Of a stretch of DNA of 64,000 bases, positions 53,401 through 64,000 are shown in pieces (position 1 is the first letter of the stretch; each line of letters starts with the position of its first letter). The DNA is from Clonostachys chloroleuca (lineage: Eukaryota > Ascomycota > Sordariomycetes > Hypocreales > Bionectriaceae): contig JBANAY010000003.1 in NCBI GenBank assembly GCA_037952775.1, positions 35,402,001 through 35,466,000 of the forward strand, given 5' to 3'. Under the pieces are notes generated by a model that ran no database searches, was not told where the DNA came from, and was given only the letters and a program-made list of their open reading frames with translations. The position numbers and the translations under genes were made by a program.

Positions 53401-55299
53401 CTTTCTTTAGTATTTTTTCTAATTTATATTCTTCTTTATAGATCTTAATTAGATAGTCTTAATCTGGAGTATTTTCTAGTACTTTTTTAAGTAATAAGAT
53501 ATAAAAAACTAGGTGGATATATATTATATCTGGTAGTAATAGTTTGTAGTTAGTATTTAATTTTTTGTTCTTAATTTTAAATAGTTCTAACTTTTTATAG
53601 TCTAATTTATTACTTAGTTGTATTATTATAATATTTTTATAAAGTAGGTAGACTTTATCTCCCTCCTTTAAGATTAGTCCCTTTAATCTTATTTTATTAT
53701 AGTATTTCTTTATTCTTTCTTAGATAAATTCTAATTCTATTTTTATTTCTATATATAATAAATATAATATTTCTTTTATAAGTATAGCAGCAGGTATATC
53801 TAGTCTATTAAGTATTTATTAGTTCTGGAATTCTGGTTTATAGTTATAGTTTATATATATAGATATAAGCTAGGTAGATTCTTATACTGAGCTGTTATAT
53901 ATAATCTATACTATAGGTAATAGTTATACCTAATTATCTTATTTATAATTAATATATACTTATAAGTATTATTCTAATATTTAGTTTAAATATTCTATTT
54001 ATCTATTGCTCTGGGGGTAGTAAGCTGTTAAAAGCTTATACTTAGTACTTATTTATACTATAAGGGATTATTAAAATTTAGAGGTAAAAGTTATTCCTCT
54101 GTTTAAGATTATCTCTTTAGGCAGTCTATAGTAACTAACTATATATTATAGGAATTAGTATATAAGGTCTTCTGTAGAGCTTACTTCCTTATATAGAATA
54201 AAATACCTATACTTTGTAAGTCTATTAATAATAACTAAGATACTATTATACTATACTCCTATTATAGGTTCTATTAATAATAGTAGCTTAATAATATAGT
54301 TAAAGGATATTAATTACTATAGTTATTCTGGTACTAAAACTAGTTTAAGTTCTCTATATAGTTTATATCTTATAGATTTAACCTGTATATAAGTATTATA
54401 TTCTGAGACTACAGTTTATATATCTTTTTATAGACTAGGGTAATTATAATATTATTTTATCCTATTAAATATTTTCTTAACTCCTTAATATTCTAAGAGC
54501 AGGTACTTATAGATTTCTTTAATAAGTACTATTCTTATATCTTATTATAGTATTTTTATATCTGGTATAGCTTCTATCTGGACTTTAGTATATACTATCT
54601 CCTTTAGTATAGTACTTAAGGTTTTCTATACTAAGTATCCTTTGTTATTTATAGTAAACAGTTGTTTATTTGTTTTAGGGACTACTTGTTTATATTCGGG
54701 TTTTCAGCTGAGAGTATTAGCTCTTCTGTTTTCTGATCTTTTTTAATATATAATCTTATAGTTAAACTTAGATAAGTATTCAGTATAGTATATTTATTAT
54801 CTATTAAGTTATTAAGTTATAGTAAAGTACTAAATATTCTTATAGTCTGTATATACCTTAACCTTATATTATATTCCTAGGTAGTAGTATTCGAACTCTT
54901 TAAATATATATATAATAGCTATAAATTCTTTATTATAGATAGGGTAGTTAAGTTCTATACTATATAGTTTTTTTAAATAGAATACTACAGGGTATAATCT
55001 ACTTTTATTATCTCTTTAGCTAATTTATATACTAATTATAAAGTCTAAAGTATTAGTTTTAAGTTCTACTTCCTTATTTGGGTTAAATATCTATAGTATA
55101 GATTTATTAGTTATATAGAGTTTGATATTAGTAAATACTTACTGATATTTTAAGTTCTATTAAAATTCCTTTTCCTTCTTTATTAGATTATATAGTAGTA
55201 CGGTAATCTTTCTATAGTTTTTAATAAATTATCAGTAGTAATTAGTAAATCTGAGGAAGGCTTATACTTCTTTAATATTTATTAGTTCCTTCTATTCAG

Positions 55300-55640
55300 A
55301 AACTGTAGTAATTTTACTTTTCTCTATTTGTATTTTATTAGGTTAAATAGTATATCCTAGGAAGTTAACTTCCTTAATATAAAACTGACTTTTCTTAGGT
55401 TCTACTAGGAGATTTATATTTTCTAGTTTCTTTAGGACCTTATATATATATTCCTTATATATATTCAGGTTATTTAAGAATATTAAAATATTATTAAGAT
55501 ATATAACTATAAAGATATTAAGATACTTCCGGAGTACTTAATTAATTATTTATTAGAATATTATAGATATATTTATTAGTCTGAAGGGTATAATAAGGTA
55601 CTTATATAAGCTAAACTTTATTCTAAATACTGTTTTCTAT
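55300..55640 (-). pseudogene. Reverse transcriptase core of copy G, degraded
   Basis: Minus-strand phrases SQFYIKEVNFLGYTI (55,322-55,396, in the same frame as PNKIQIE) and LQTNKYIYNILINN upstream follow the order of the Ty3/Gypsy RT palm. The aspartate-containing active-site phrase lies near 55,490-55,510 but is broken by RIP stops. I give only what is readable; the domain cannot be functional. Confidence 0.78.
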
Positions 55641-58239
55641 TTATTTCCTTCTTTTATTTATATTAAGTTATAAGCTCTCTTTAGATCTAGTATAGTAAAC
55701 TATTATTTGCTCTGTAACTAGTCTCTGAGTTCTGTAATTAGTAGTAAGGGTATTCTATCTTTGTATATAATCTTATTTAGTTAGTAATAGTTAATAACTA
55801 AATAGAGTTTACTATTCTTTTTCAGTATAAATATTATAGGGTATTCTACAGATAAAGTTAATAACTATATATAGCCTTTTACTAATATATTATTAATATA
55901 TTTATAGAGTATTTATAACTGAGGTTCTATAAGGTTATAGAGTTTATAGAAGGCTGATTCTCCTCTATTAATAATAGAGATTTTATAATCCTATTAGCTA
56001 TATTATAGTAATCTGGTTTCTAAGGTTTCTTTAAATAGTTTATTATATTTCTAATATTCCTTTAGGATATAATCTAGTTTTCCCTTTTTAAGGTATTCCT
56101 CTTTATCTTTTTATAGTTATTCCTTTCTTACTTATTTATACTATAGATTGAACTTAATATTATAGTTATATTTTTATTAATTTATTATATATATCTAATT
56201 AATAAAATCTATTTCTAGGGGTTATTCTAATTTTTATATCTAGCCTAAGATTTATTTTATTTATTATAATTCTTAGTAGGATAGATTCTTTAGTATACCA
56301 GGTTATAGTACTATTAAAGCTATAACTACTATATCTATTTATTATTATAAGTTATTATTTTAGTTTTTTATAGTAGTACTTTTAGTTATTAAGGAATTAT
56401 TATATTCTTCTAATATCTAATAAAATTTTAATTTCTATTAATTCTAATATAGATTTATAAGAGTATCCCTCTACTCTATATAGCTAGTAAACCAGTCTAT
56501 TAGTAGGTTTATATCTTATAGCTATAGTAATCCTAATATAATATTATAGGAATTTAATAGTACTAAATTATATATAATATTAAATTCTTTCCCTTGGATT
56601 TTAGTTATAAGGTAATTAGTCTTAGAGTTAATAATTCTATTATTATACTTAAATAATATTCTATCCGGAGTTATAATATTATAGGACTTCTTCTTTATTC
56701 TCTATAGTAAGTAGAGTTAGTTAATTACTACTAGTAAGATATAATTATATAATACTCTATAGTCTATCTATACTATAAGCTAGTATCCCTTAATCTTAAT
56801 ATCTATAATAATATTAATTAAATTTCCTCCCTCTATAGCTCCTAGGGTCTTCTGATTTAATATTATTTTACTATACTATAGCTCTATTATAGATAGTTTA
56901 TATTATTTTTTACCTAGTTAACTTATTATTCGAGCTGTTCTTACTCTTCTTTATTCTTAGGTACCTATTTTAGAATATCTATAAGGGTTTTTAGTTTATT
57001 TATAGAACTAGGGATAAATTATTTATATTTCTTTTTCTAATTATTCAGTTTATTAATTATTATAAGTATCCTATTATTAGAGTAGGCTTTATCCTATTCT
57101 TTCTTATTAGTAGAGATAATTTCTTATTCCTCTGTATTACTACTTTCTTTACTATCTGTTAGAGATAGTATACCTTATTCGCAGTATTATCTTATTTCTT
57201 CTTCCTATAGTTAGTACTGCTGTAGGTATATTTTAGCAGGGTTTATATTATTATTACTATACTTAGCTAGTTCTAGTACTATTATTTTAGCTTTTAGGTA
57301 GTTTCTATACTTCCAGTTATAGTATTATTTAATTTAACTATTATATTTAGTTATTACTTAATCTTCGAGGTCCTTATTCTTATACTATAGTTCGATCTTA
57401 GTCTTTTTATAAACTTTATACCTTAGTTCAGGGTATAATTCAGCTAGTAGTTCGCTGTAGGTATATTCTTTAGGGTATTCTTCTAGATCTTTCTTAAAGA
57501 TAGTATATTATTTTATACCCTGTTATTAGTATATAAATTATTATATTTATTCTATAGTATATTTATTAGGTATTCTTCTATTAGGGTATAGAAAGAAATT
57601 ATTCTTAGCTTTCTCTATTTAATATACTTAGTATTAATTATTATAGTAGGTTATCTATAATTCTAGAGGGTAATTATATATCTATATTATCTTTATACAG
57701 GTTAGTATCTTATATATACTGTTATTAAGCTATATAGTACTAATAGTATTATTTCTAAAAATAACTAGTTCTTCTAATATATCTAGATATTATTCCTATA
57801 TCTTCTCTTAATAATATATATAGAGTTCGCTATATTCAGCTTCTATCTCTATCCTTATTTACTAGTACTATTCCTTTTCAGTAGAGTTTTATAGAATAAC
57901 TCTATTAGTATAACAGAATATATATTTATATTTAGTAGGTAGTCTAAATCCTAGGACTGGTTCCCCTTATTTAAGCTTTTCTTTAAGCTCTTAGAAGATC
58001 TATTAGATCTCTTCTTATTATTTCCTAGCTATACTAAGTTTTATATATTCCTTAGGTTCTAGTACTTCTTAGAAAATAGGTATATCTCTTAGAGAATACT
58101 TAGGAATTATAATAGTTATAGGGGCTTCTTCCCGGTTGATCTTGTATATTATTCCTAAAACTTTGGTATTAGTTTTCCTAATTACTCCTAATTACTTCTT
58201 ACTATCCTTAGCAGGTTTCTAATCTTTCTTCTTATCTTT

Positions 58240-58330
58240 CTTAGGTTCTGGATATTAGGGTGAAATATATCTAACCTTATTGCAGTTATAGTATTTATAT
58301 TTTTCTATAGCTCCTAGCTCTATAGGACCT
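58240..58330 (-). pseudogene. Decayed gag zinc-knuckle of copy G
   Basis: The minus strand reads GPIELGAIEKYKYYNCNKVR then YISP, stop, Y: the spacing of a CCHC knuckle with one cysteine retained and the other ligand positions changed in the way C-to-T or G-to-A mutation would do. It marks this part as the nucleocapsid end of gag. Confidence 0.65.
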
Positions 58331-59307
58331 GTATATATTCCAGAGACTGTAGTATATTATTATTATAGTTTCCTAGTATTAGTAGAGTAATTTGTTTTCT
58401 TACTGTAAGTTTGCTACTAGTACTATTAGTTATTAATTCTTATAGCTATAGTTATATATTTATAAATACTTACTAGCTAGTCTTCCTTATAGAGTTCCTT
58501 TTATACTTCTTCCTTTAGCCTGTTAAAGTAATAAGATATAGCTTGTTCCTTATTCTATCTAGTCTTAGCTAAGAGCTGGAGGTACCTAGTACTGAAAGTT
58601 ATATATAACCCTTTCTGAAAGAGTAGATTAATATTATATTCTGCCTTATACTTCTTATTCTAGATTCTAAAGGTTTATTGAAGGACTTCTATAAAGTAGT
58701 TAAAACTTATTATAATATTAATAGTTTATTAGTCTCCTTATCTGCTAAGGTATTTCCTTATAATAGGTTCGAACTAATTAAGTATATCTCCCTTGAGTTA
58801 TAAATAGATATATATAATCTTCCTTTCCTCTGTTCTGAGGGTAATAGGGAAGTAATTAAAATATACTTAGAGTTAAGTTATAAATCCTTAAAGTTAGTTT
58901 TATATTCTATTGAATATCTTAGGTAATAGTAGCTTAAGTAGTTATCCTAGCTCTCTTCCTTAAATAGTAATTGCAGTTTGAGCCTGGAGGTTAGTATATA
59001 TAGTAGCTTGCTGTACTATAAAGGCTATTATATTAGCTAACTCTTAGTAAGTATCCGTAAGGTATATATTAAGCTGGTTAACTTGATCCTATAAGAGTTA
59101 TATATCTTCAGTATAGTTATTATTATTACTACTATTATTACTATCCTTATCTATAGTATTATTCTTAACGGTTGGAGCAGGTGGGTTGTTATTAGTAGTA
59201 GGAGTATACTGTTGCTAGGCTTAGGGTACTGCGGCAGCTATAATATCTTCTTTATTATTATACAGCGATTGAGATAAGGTAATTAGCTGAATAAGAGTTA
59301 TTAATAT

Positions 59308-59683
59308 ATAACGGTTGGATAACTTATACTAGACGGGGGTCTAGGGTAGGTCGGGGTTAAACTAATTAGAGTATTATTCTGAGTAGTATAATTAGGTTAT
59401 CTTAGGCTGTATAATATAAGTTACTATTAATATATAAATATTATAGAGCTAGTAATAATAGATATATAGATAATATTATTAATAACTATCTAAGAGAGTG
59501 TTCTATCTAGTGAAATAAATATATATATATACTAGGGGCTTATAATAGCTTACTAGTAATCCAGAGTAAGTTTAGCTAAGGATCGTTCAGGCTTACTGTT
59601 AATCTGAAGTAATCTATCTCTTATTAGTAAGAAAAGTGGGGTATGCTATATAATGCGGTAGGTATATACTTTATTTGTAATAT
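59308..59683 (-). repeat. 5' LTR of copy G (element sense minus)
   Basis: 376 bp from ATAACGGTTGG to TTTGTAATAT, equal in length to the partner LTR and followed (on the minus strand) by the start of the gag region. Confidence 0.88.
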
Positions 59684-59974
59684 ATTATTAGAAATATAAT
59701 TTAGTAGAATTTATATTATTACTACTATATTTAGCTAGTTCTAATACTATCTTTTTAATTTCTAAATACTTTCTATATTTCTAATTATAATAATATTTAA
59801 TTTAATTATTATATATAATTATTACTTACTCTTTAAAATTCTTCTTTTAATATTATAGTTTAATCTTAGTTTTTTTATAAACTTTATATTTTAGTTTAGA
59901 ATATAATTTTACTAATAGCTTACTATAGATATATTCTTTAGAATATTTTTCTAGATTTTCCTTATAGATAATAT

Positions 59975-60737
59975 TAAGATTTACCCTATAGACTATAGGG
60001 TAGATTAAAATTACCCTATATTAATTAATTAAATAATATATAATTAGTATAGGGTAAGGGGGAATAAAATAACTAACTTAGGGCTCTCTAAAGCTAGAAG
60101 CCCTCTAAAGCTACTAGCCTAATCTACTATAGCTACCTGTTAGGGTAATTATATTAGCAGTTATAACTGCTATAATAGCTGCTATAGTATCTGTACTAGT
60201 AATCCTATATTATACTAAAGCAGCTGTATTAGCAGACTTTATATCTACTATAGTACTTATATTAGTAGACCTTATATCTACTATATAAGAACCTTAGTAT
60301 TTAGTTTAGTAAACCTTATAATTACTATAATAACTATATTAGTAGACTTTATATCTACTATAGTATCTATATTAATAGTCTTATATCCCTCTATATAAGA
60401 ACCTTATAGTAATTATAAGCCTGTATTACAGAAGGTAATATATTATCTTCAGAGCTCTTATAGTCTGGAAATACTTATAAGTATAGGGCTTCCTCCCTAC
60501 TAGATAGAGATTCTATAAGTTACTAATATACTCTTTTATCTACCCTATAGTCTATCTTTCTTAGCTACCCTATAGCTAATAGAGCTTTATTTTCTCTTAT
60601 AGAGCCTATACTTTCTATTATACCCTTTTAAATAATCCTTCTCTAGTATTTCAGAGCCTACCCTATAGGCTTTATTTATTCTAAATCTAGCTTACCCTAT
60701 AGCTAGTTTACCCTATACTAGACCTTAACCTTTTAAA
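59975..60737 (-). mobile_element. Short non-autonomous DNA element, RIP-degraded inverted copy
   Basis: About 763 bp, the reverse complement of 26,036-26,801 with many C-to-T and G-to-A changes (for example the hairpin GCGGAC appears as AGCAGAC or AGTAGAC). It is flanked by AGATAATAT at 59,966-59,974 and 60,738-60,746, a 9-bp target duplication; the uninterrupted site is visible in copy G near 57,495-57,505 and copy C near 35,800. It lies in the gag region of copy F. Confidence 0.8.
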
Positions 60738-61038
60738 AGATAATATATTATTTTATACTATATTATTAGTATATAAATTATTATATTTATTTTATAATAT
60801 ATTTATTAGATATTTTTCTATTAAAATATAAAAAGAAATTATTTTTAGTTTTCTATTTCTAATATATTCTATACTATATATTATAATAAGTTATTTATAA
60901 TTCCTAAATATAGTTTAATATTATAATAGTTTTTATATAAATTAGTATTTTATAATCTCTATTATTATATTAAATAATAATAATATTATTATTTTAAAAA
61001 AATAATTAGTTCTTTAAATAAATCTAAATACTATTTCT

Positions 61039-61163
61039 ACTATAGGGAATATAGCTAATAGTAAACTAATAAGTAATAAGTAGTAAATTAATAACCTAGC
61101 TAGCTATAGATAGAAAAGAAAAATAATTAAGATTATTTATATATAAAAATCAGACCTTTGCTT
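61039..61163. repeat. Small insertion of about 125 bp in copy F, possible MITE
   Basis: Copies C and G lack this stretch. It is bounded by ATACTATTTCT (61,028-61,038) and ATACTAATTTCT (61,164-61,175), an imperfect duplication. It contains AACCTAGCTAGC and CAGACCTTTG and shares AAACTAATAAGTAATAAG with DNA at about 18,229-18,246 at the left edge of the block. Confidence 0.5.
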
Positions 61164-62488
61164 ATACTAATTTCTATATTTTCTCTTAATAATATATATA
61201 GAGTTTATTATATTTAGTTTTAATTTCTATTCTTATAAATAAATATTATACTTATTTAGTTACTATTTATAAAATAATCTTATTAATATAATAAAATATA
61301 TATTTATATTTAATAGATAATTTAAATTCTAAAACTTATTTCTCTTATTTATATATTTTTTTTTAAGTTTTTAAAAAATTTATTAAATTTCTTATTATTA
61401 TTTTCTAATTATATTTTATTTTTTATATTCTTTAGATTCTAATATTTCTTTAAAAATAAATATATTTTTTAAAGAAAAATTAGAAATTATAATAATTATA
61501 GAACTTTCTTTTTAAATAGTTTTATATATTATTTCTAAAATCTTAATATTAATTTTTTTAATTATTTTAATTATTTTTTATTATTTTTAATAAATTTTTT
61601 TTTTAAATTTTTTTTTAGATTTTAAATATTAAAATAAAATATATTTAATTTTATTATAATTATAATATTTATATTTTTCTATAGCTTCTAGCTCTATAGA
61701 TTCTATATATATTCTAGAGATTATAATTTATTATTATTATAGTTTTCTAATATTAGTAAAATAATTTATCTTTCTATTATAAATTTATTAATAGTATTAT
61801 TAGTTATTAATTCTTATAATTATAGTTATATATTTATAAAGACTTAATAATTTATTTTCTTTATTAAGTTTCTTTTAAATCTTTTTCTTAAATTAATTAA
61901 AATAATAAGATATAGTATATTCCTTATTCTATCTAGTTTTAACTAATAACTAGAGGTATTAAATACTATAAATTAAATATAATTCTTTTTAAGAAAATAA
62001 ATTAATTTTATATTTTATTTTATATTTCTTATTTTAAATACTAAAGATCTATTAGAGTATTTTTATAAAATAATTAAAACTTATTATAATATTATTAGTT
62101 TATTAATTTCTTTATCTATTAAAGTATTCTCTTATAATAGATTTAAATTAATTAAGTATAACTCCTTTAAGTTATAAGTAAATATATATAATCTTTCTTT
62201 TATTAGTATTAAAAGTAATAAAGAAATAATTAAAGTATATTTAGAATTATATTATAAATTCTTTAAAATATTTTTAGTTTCTATTAAATATTTTAAATAA
62301 TAATAATTTAAATAGTTATTTTAAAAATTTTTTTTAAATAATAATTATAATTTATATATAGAGATTAGTATTTATAATATTTTATTATATTATAAAGTTT
62401 ATTATATTAACTAACTTCTAATAAGTATTTATAAAAATCTTATTAAACTAATTAATTTAATTTTATAAGAACTATATTTTCTTAGTAT

Positions 62489-62506
62489 AATTATTATTAT
62501 TATTAC

Positions 62507-62555
<49 letters not shown>
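62489..62555. repeat. (ATT)n microsatellite in gag of copy F
   Basis: An ATT array with one ACT interruption, at the same gag position as the AAT array of fragment E (minus-sense AAT codons for asparagine). Confidence 0.8.
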
Positions 62556-62950
62556 TTTATTTATAGTATTATTTTTAATAGTTAGAATAAATAAATTATT
62601 ATTAGTAATAGAAATATACTATTACTAAGCTTAAGATATTATAATAGTTATAATATCTTCTTTATTATTATATAGTAATTAAGATAAAATAATTAGCTAA
62701 ATAAGAGTTATTAATATATAATAATTAGATTAATTTATATTAAATAGAATCTAGAGTAGATTAGAATTAAACTAATTAGAGTATTATTCTAAATAATATA
62801 ATTAGATTATTATAAACTATATAATATAAATTACTATTAATATATAAGTATTATAGAGCTAGTAATAATAGATATATAAATAATATTATTAATAACTATC
62901 TAAAGAAGTATTCTATTTAATAAAAAAAATATATATATATATATATATAT

Positions 62951-63525
62951 TAGAATAATATATTTAAGATAAAGTATATTATTAGTAATTAATTAGTAGT
63001 ATAGTTAATATATAGAATATTAACTATATTATATTCTATATATAACTTAGTATAATAACTAAGGGAAGTCTTCTAGATTATATAGGGGTAGTTTATAATA
63101 CTAGATTTAAAATTATAGTATTTCTATATATAAATAAATCTATATATAGATATAGTATAAAAAATAGTTAAATAGAGATTTAGTAACTATTAATTAGTAA
63201 TTATTAAAAACTATTAAGATTATATATATAGTAACTTAACTAGTTATTTAATACTATTATTTAAATAATAAAATAAGGAATAAAGTATATATAGAGATTC
63301 TATTAAGTAGTATATAAGTTTATAAAATAGATTTATTATAGCTATAGCTTTATAATATACTAATTATAGTCTTTAGTATATAAGCCTATTAATTTATTCT
63401 TATCTATAATTAATACTTACTTAGTAAATTAGTAGCTTTAAGCTTTAAAAATAATATATACTAGTATTATAAAACTAGATATAGCTTACAGAGATTACTG
63501 ACTTACTATATTTTATAGGATATAC
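62951..63525. other. AT-rich border DNA between copy F and normal sequence
   Basis: It contains TA repeats and an inverted repeat GTTAATAT/ATATTAAC near 63,010-63,035. No LTR, H or short-element match was found. C and G content rises only at about 63,490-63,530, where the next coding fragment begins. Confidence 0.45.
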
Positions 63526-63864
63526 TCAGTATAATAGCGAGCAACTCATCCGCGGTAGATCCTTGTCCAGGAGTACTGCGAGGGTTTCGTCCGAAGCAAA
63601 GGCGAATACGGGCTTCCTAGGGCCCACGAGGCAGGGTTGTAATCGTAGTTGATGGATCTGAGAACGGTAAATGCAGCACATGGGATGGGTCAAGGCCCCT
63701 GGTACGTCATTGTAACAAAGTTGGAGAAATTCGTCCGGTATAAGGTTGACTGTGTGGGTAGAGGCTTGCAAGCTCTCTACGTCTACATCATTACCATATG
63801 GATTGGATAAGCCACGAATGTCAGATAGATAGAATTGACAAAAAAGATAATGCTTTGATTGATA
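63526..63864 (-). pseudogene. Coding fragment of unknown gene, 3' end lost at AT-rich block
   Basis: The frame is open for 112 codons on the minus strand with ordinary codon use. It includes DIRGLSNPYGNDVDVESLQ, LIPDEFLQLCYNDVPGAL and PVFAFASDETLAVLLDKDL. No in-frame ATG lies at a sensible start, and a stop closes the frame at 63,865-63,867, so it is probably an internal exon; upstream sequence has possible acceptors but I cannot fix one. The last codons (SCSLLY) run straight into AT-rich repeat DNA. Gene family not recognised. Confidence 0.5.
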
Positions 63865-64000
63865 TTATCGCTCTAGAGACTACCTTAAGAGGCTGGCATC
63901 TGGGGCCGTGAATCTGCAAACACCACAAACGCCTATTGGATATCTCAATGGACTGAACTAAACATATAAACAACCACCACCAAGGTTTCGCCTGGGTCTA
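63865..64000. other. Normal-composition DNA at the right edge
   Basis: It probably belongs to the upstream part (intron or exon) of the gene fragment ending at 63,526. It is too short to assign exons. Confidence 0.4.

Larger units (their letters stand above)
52242..59683 (-). mobile_element. Ty3/Gypsy chromovirus copy G, youngest and best preserved copy
   Basis: 7,442 bp with LTRs of 376 bp at each end and ATTAT at 52,237-52,241 and 59,684-59,688 as target duplication (TATTA with shifted ends is also possible). On the minus strand the order is 5' LTR, gag with a decayed zinc knuckle, protease/RT/RNase H/integrase, chromodomain, 3' LTR; a polypurine tract GGAAGGGAG lies next to the 3' LTR on the sense strand. 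An additional plus-strand frame sits between pol and the 3' LTR. C and G content is higher than in other copies, but stops in all frames show that it too has been mutated. Confidence 0.88.
47987..62950 (-). mobile_element. Ty3/Gypsy chromovirus copy F, RIP-degraded, carrying copy G and a short element
   Basis: The left LTR is 47,987-48,364. The internal sequence runs on the minus strand and is interrupted at 52,237-52,241 by copy G; it resumes at 59,684, is interrupted again at 59,975-60,737 by the short element and at 61,039-61,163 by a small insert. The gag part ends at the right LTR, which starts at 62,718 and breaks off at a TA repeat near 62,950. Sequence on both sides of each insertion is collinear with copy G or C, which proves the nesting order. 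Confidence 0.8.
18070..63520. other. AT-rich, RIP-degraded transposon block of about 45 kb
   Basis: Composition changes abruptly at about 18,070 and again at about 63,520. Inside, TpA dinucleotides abound while CpG and CpA are scarce, every long reading frame is closed by TAA/TAG, and related repeats differ from one another almost only by C/T and G/A transitions. This is the known signature of repeat-induced point mutation in Pezizomycotina. Islands with more G and C are copy G (52,242-59,683) and one short element (26,036-26,801), which are younger insertions. The block is made of nested retroelements and DNA transposons listed separately. Confidence 0.93.

Noticed and set aside
18070..63500. 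Mitochondrial DNA as explanation of the AT-rich block
   Set aside because: The block contains LTR retrotransposons, a Fot1-type relic and RIP-type transitions, and no mitochondrial genes or tRNAs were seen.

Overview
The window looks like nuclear DNA of a filamentous ascomycete (Pezizomycotina). Genes have short introns of about 53-140 bp with GTRAGT-like donors and CTRAY-type branch points. They include a Gal4-type Zn2Cys6 regulator with a fungal transcription-factor domain and several fungal oxidoreductase families. The window also holds a long AT-rich block of transposons degraded in the way repeat-induced point mutation (RIP) degrades repeats: C-to-T and G-to-A only, TpA-rich, every reading frame closed.

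Region 1 (1-18,070) has normal composition. A small unknown two-exon gene lies on the minus strand (530-1111), followed by about 3 kb of gene-free DNA. A four-exon FAD-dependent amine/imino-acid oxidase of the DAO/sarcosine-oxidase type (4368-6215) is followed on the same strand by a six-exon Zn2Cys6 regulator (7014-9233), an intronless secreted berberine-bridge-type FAD oxidase (10461-11975) and a three-exon Fe(II)/2-oxoglutarate dioxygenase (15023-16127). These four are co-oriented and may form a small oxidative accessory pathway; no backbone enzyme is visible. A type II membrane glycosyltransferase-like gene (17393-18076) runs into the AT-rich block and loses its 3' part.

Region 2 (about 18,070-63,520) is about 45 kb of AT-rich DNA with no intact gene. 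By hand comparison of the repeats I resolve a stack of nested elements. Copies A, C, F and G of a chromodomain-bearing Ty3/Gypsy element (chromovirus) run on the minus strand; fragments D and E run on the plus strand. Copy G (52,242-59,683) is the youngest and least mutated, with 376-bp LTRs and a target duplication, and it sits inside copy F. Copy C (30,454-37,965) sits inside a second repeat family, H, which itself sits inside fragment D. Another H copy splits an LTR of copy A. A compact 0.76-kb non-autonomous element with roughly 9-bp target duplications occurs twice: once nearly unmutated (26,036-26,801) and once RIP-degraded and inverted (59,975-60,737). A dead Fot1/pogo transposase lies at about 39,090-40,706, and about 4.7 kb next to it is unresolved.

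Region 3 (63,526-64,000) returns to normal composition. It carries a minus-strand coding fragment whose 3' end is lost at the edge of the AT-rich block, so both flanking genes point into the block and both are broken there. The most distinctive observations are the extra antisense reading frame at the 3' end of the chromovirus and the hairpin-rich 0.76-kb element that escaped mutation inside an otherwise heavily mutated block.
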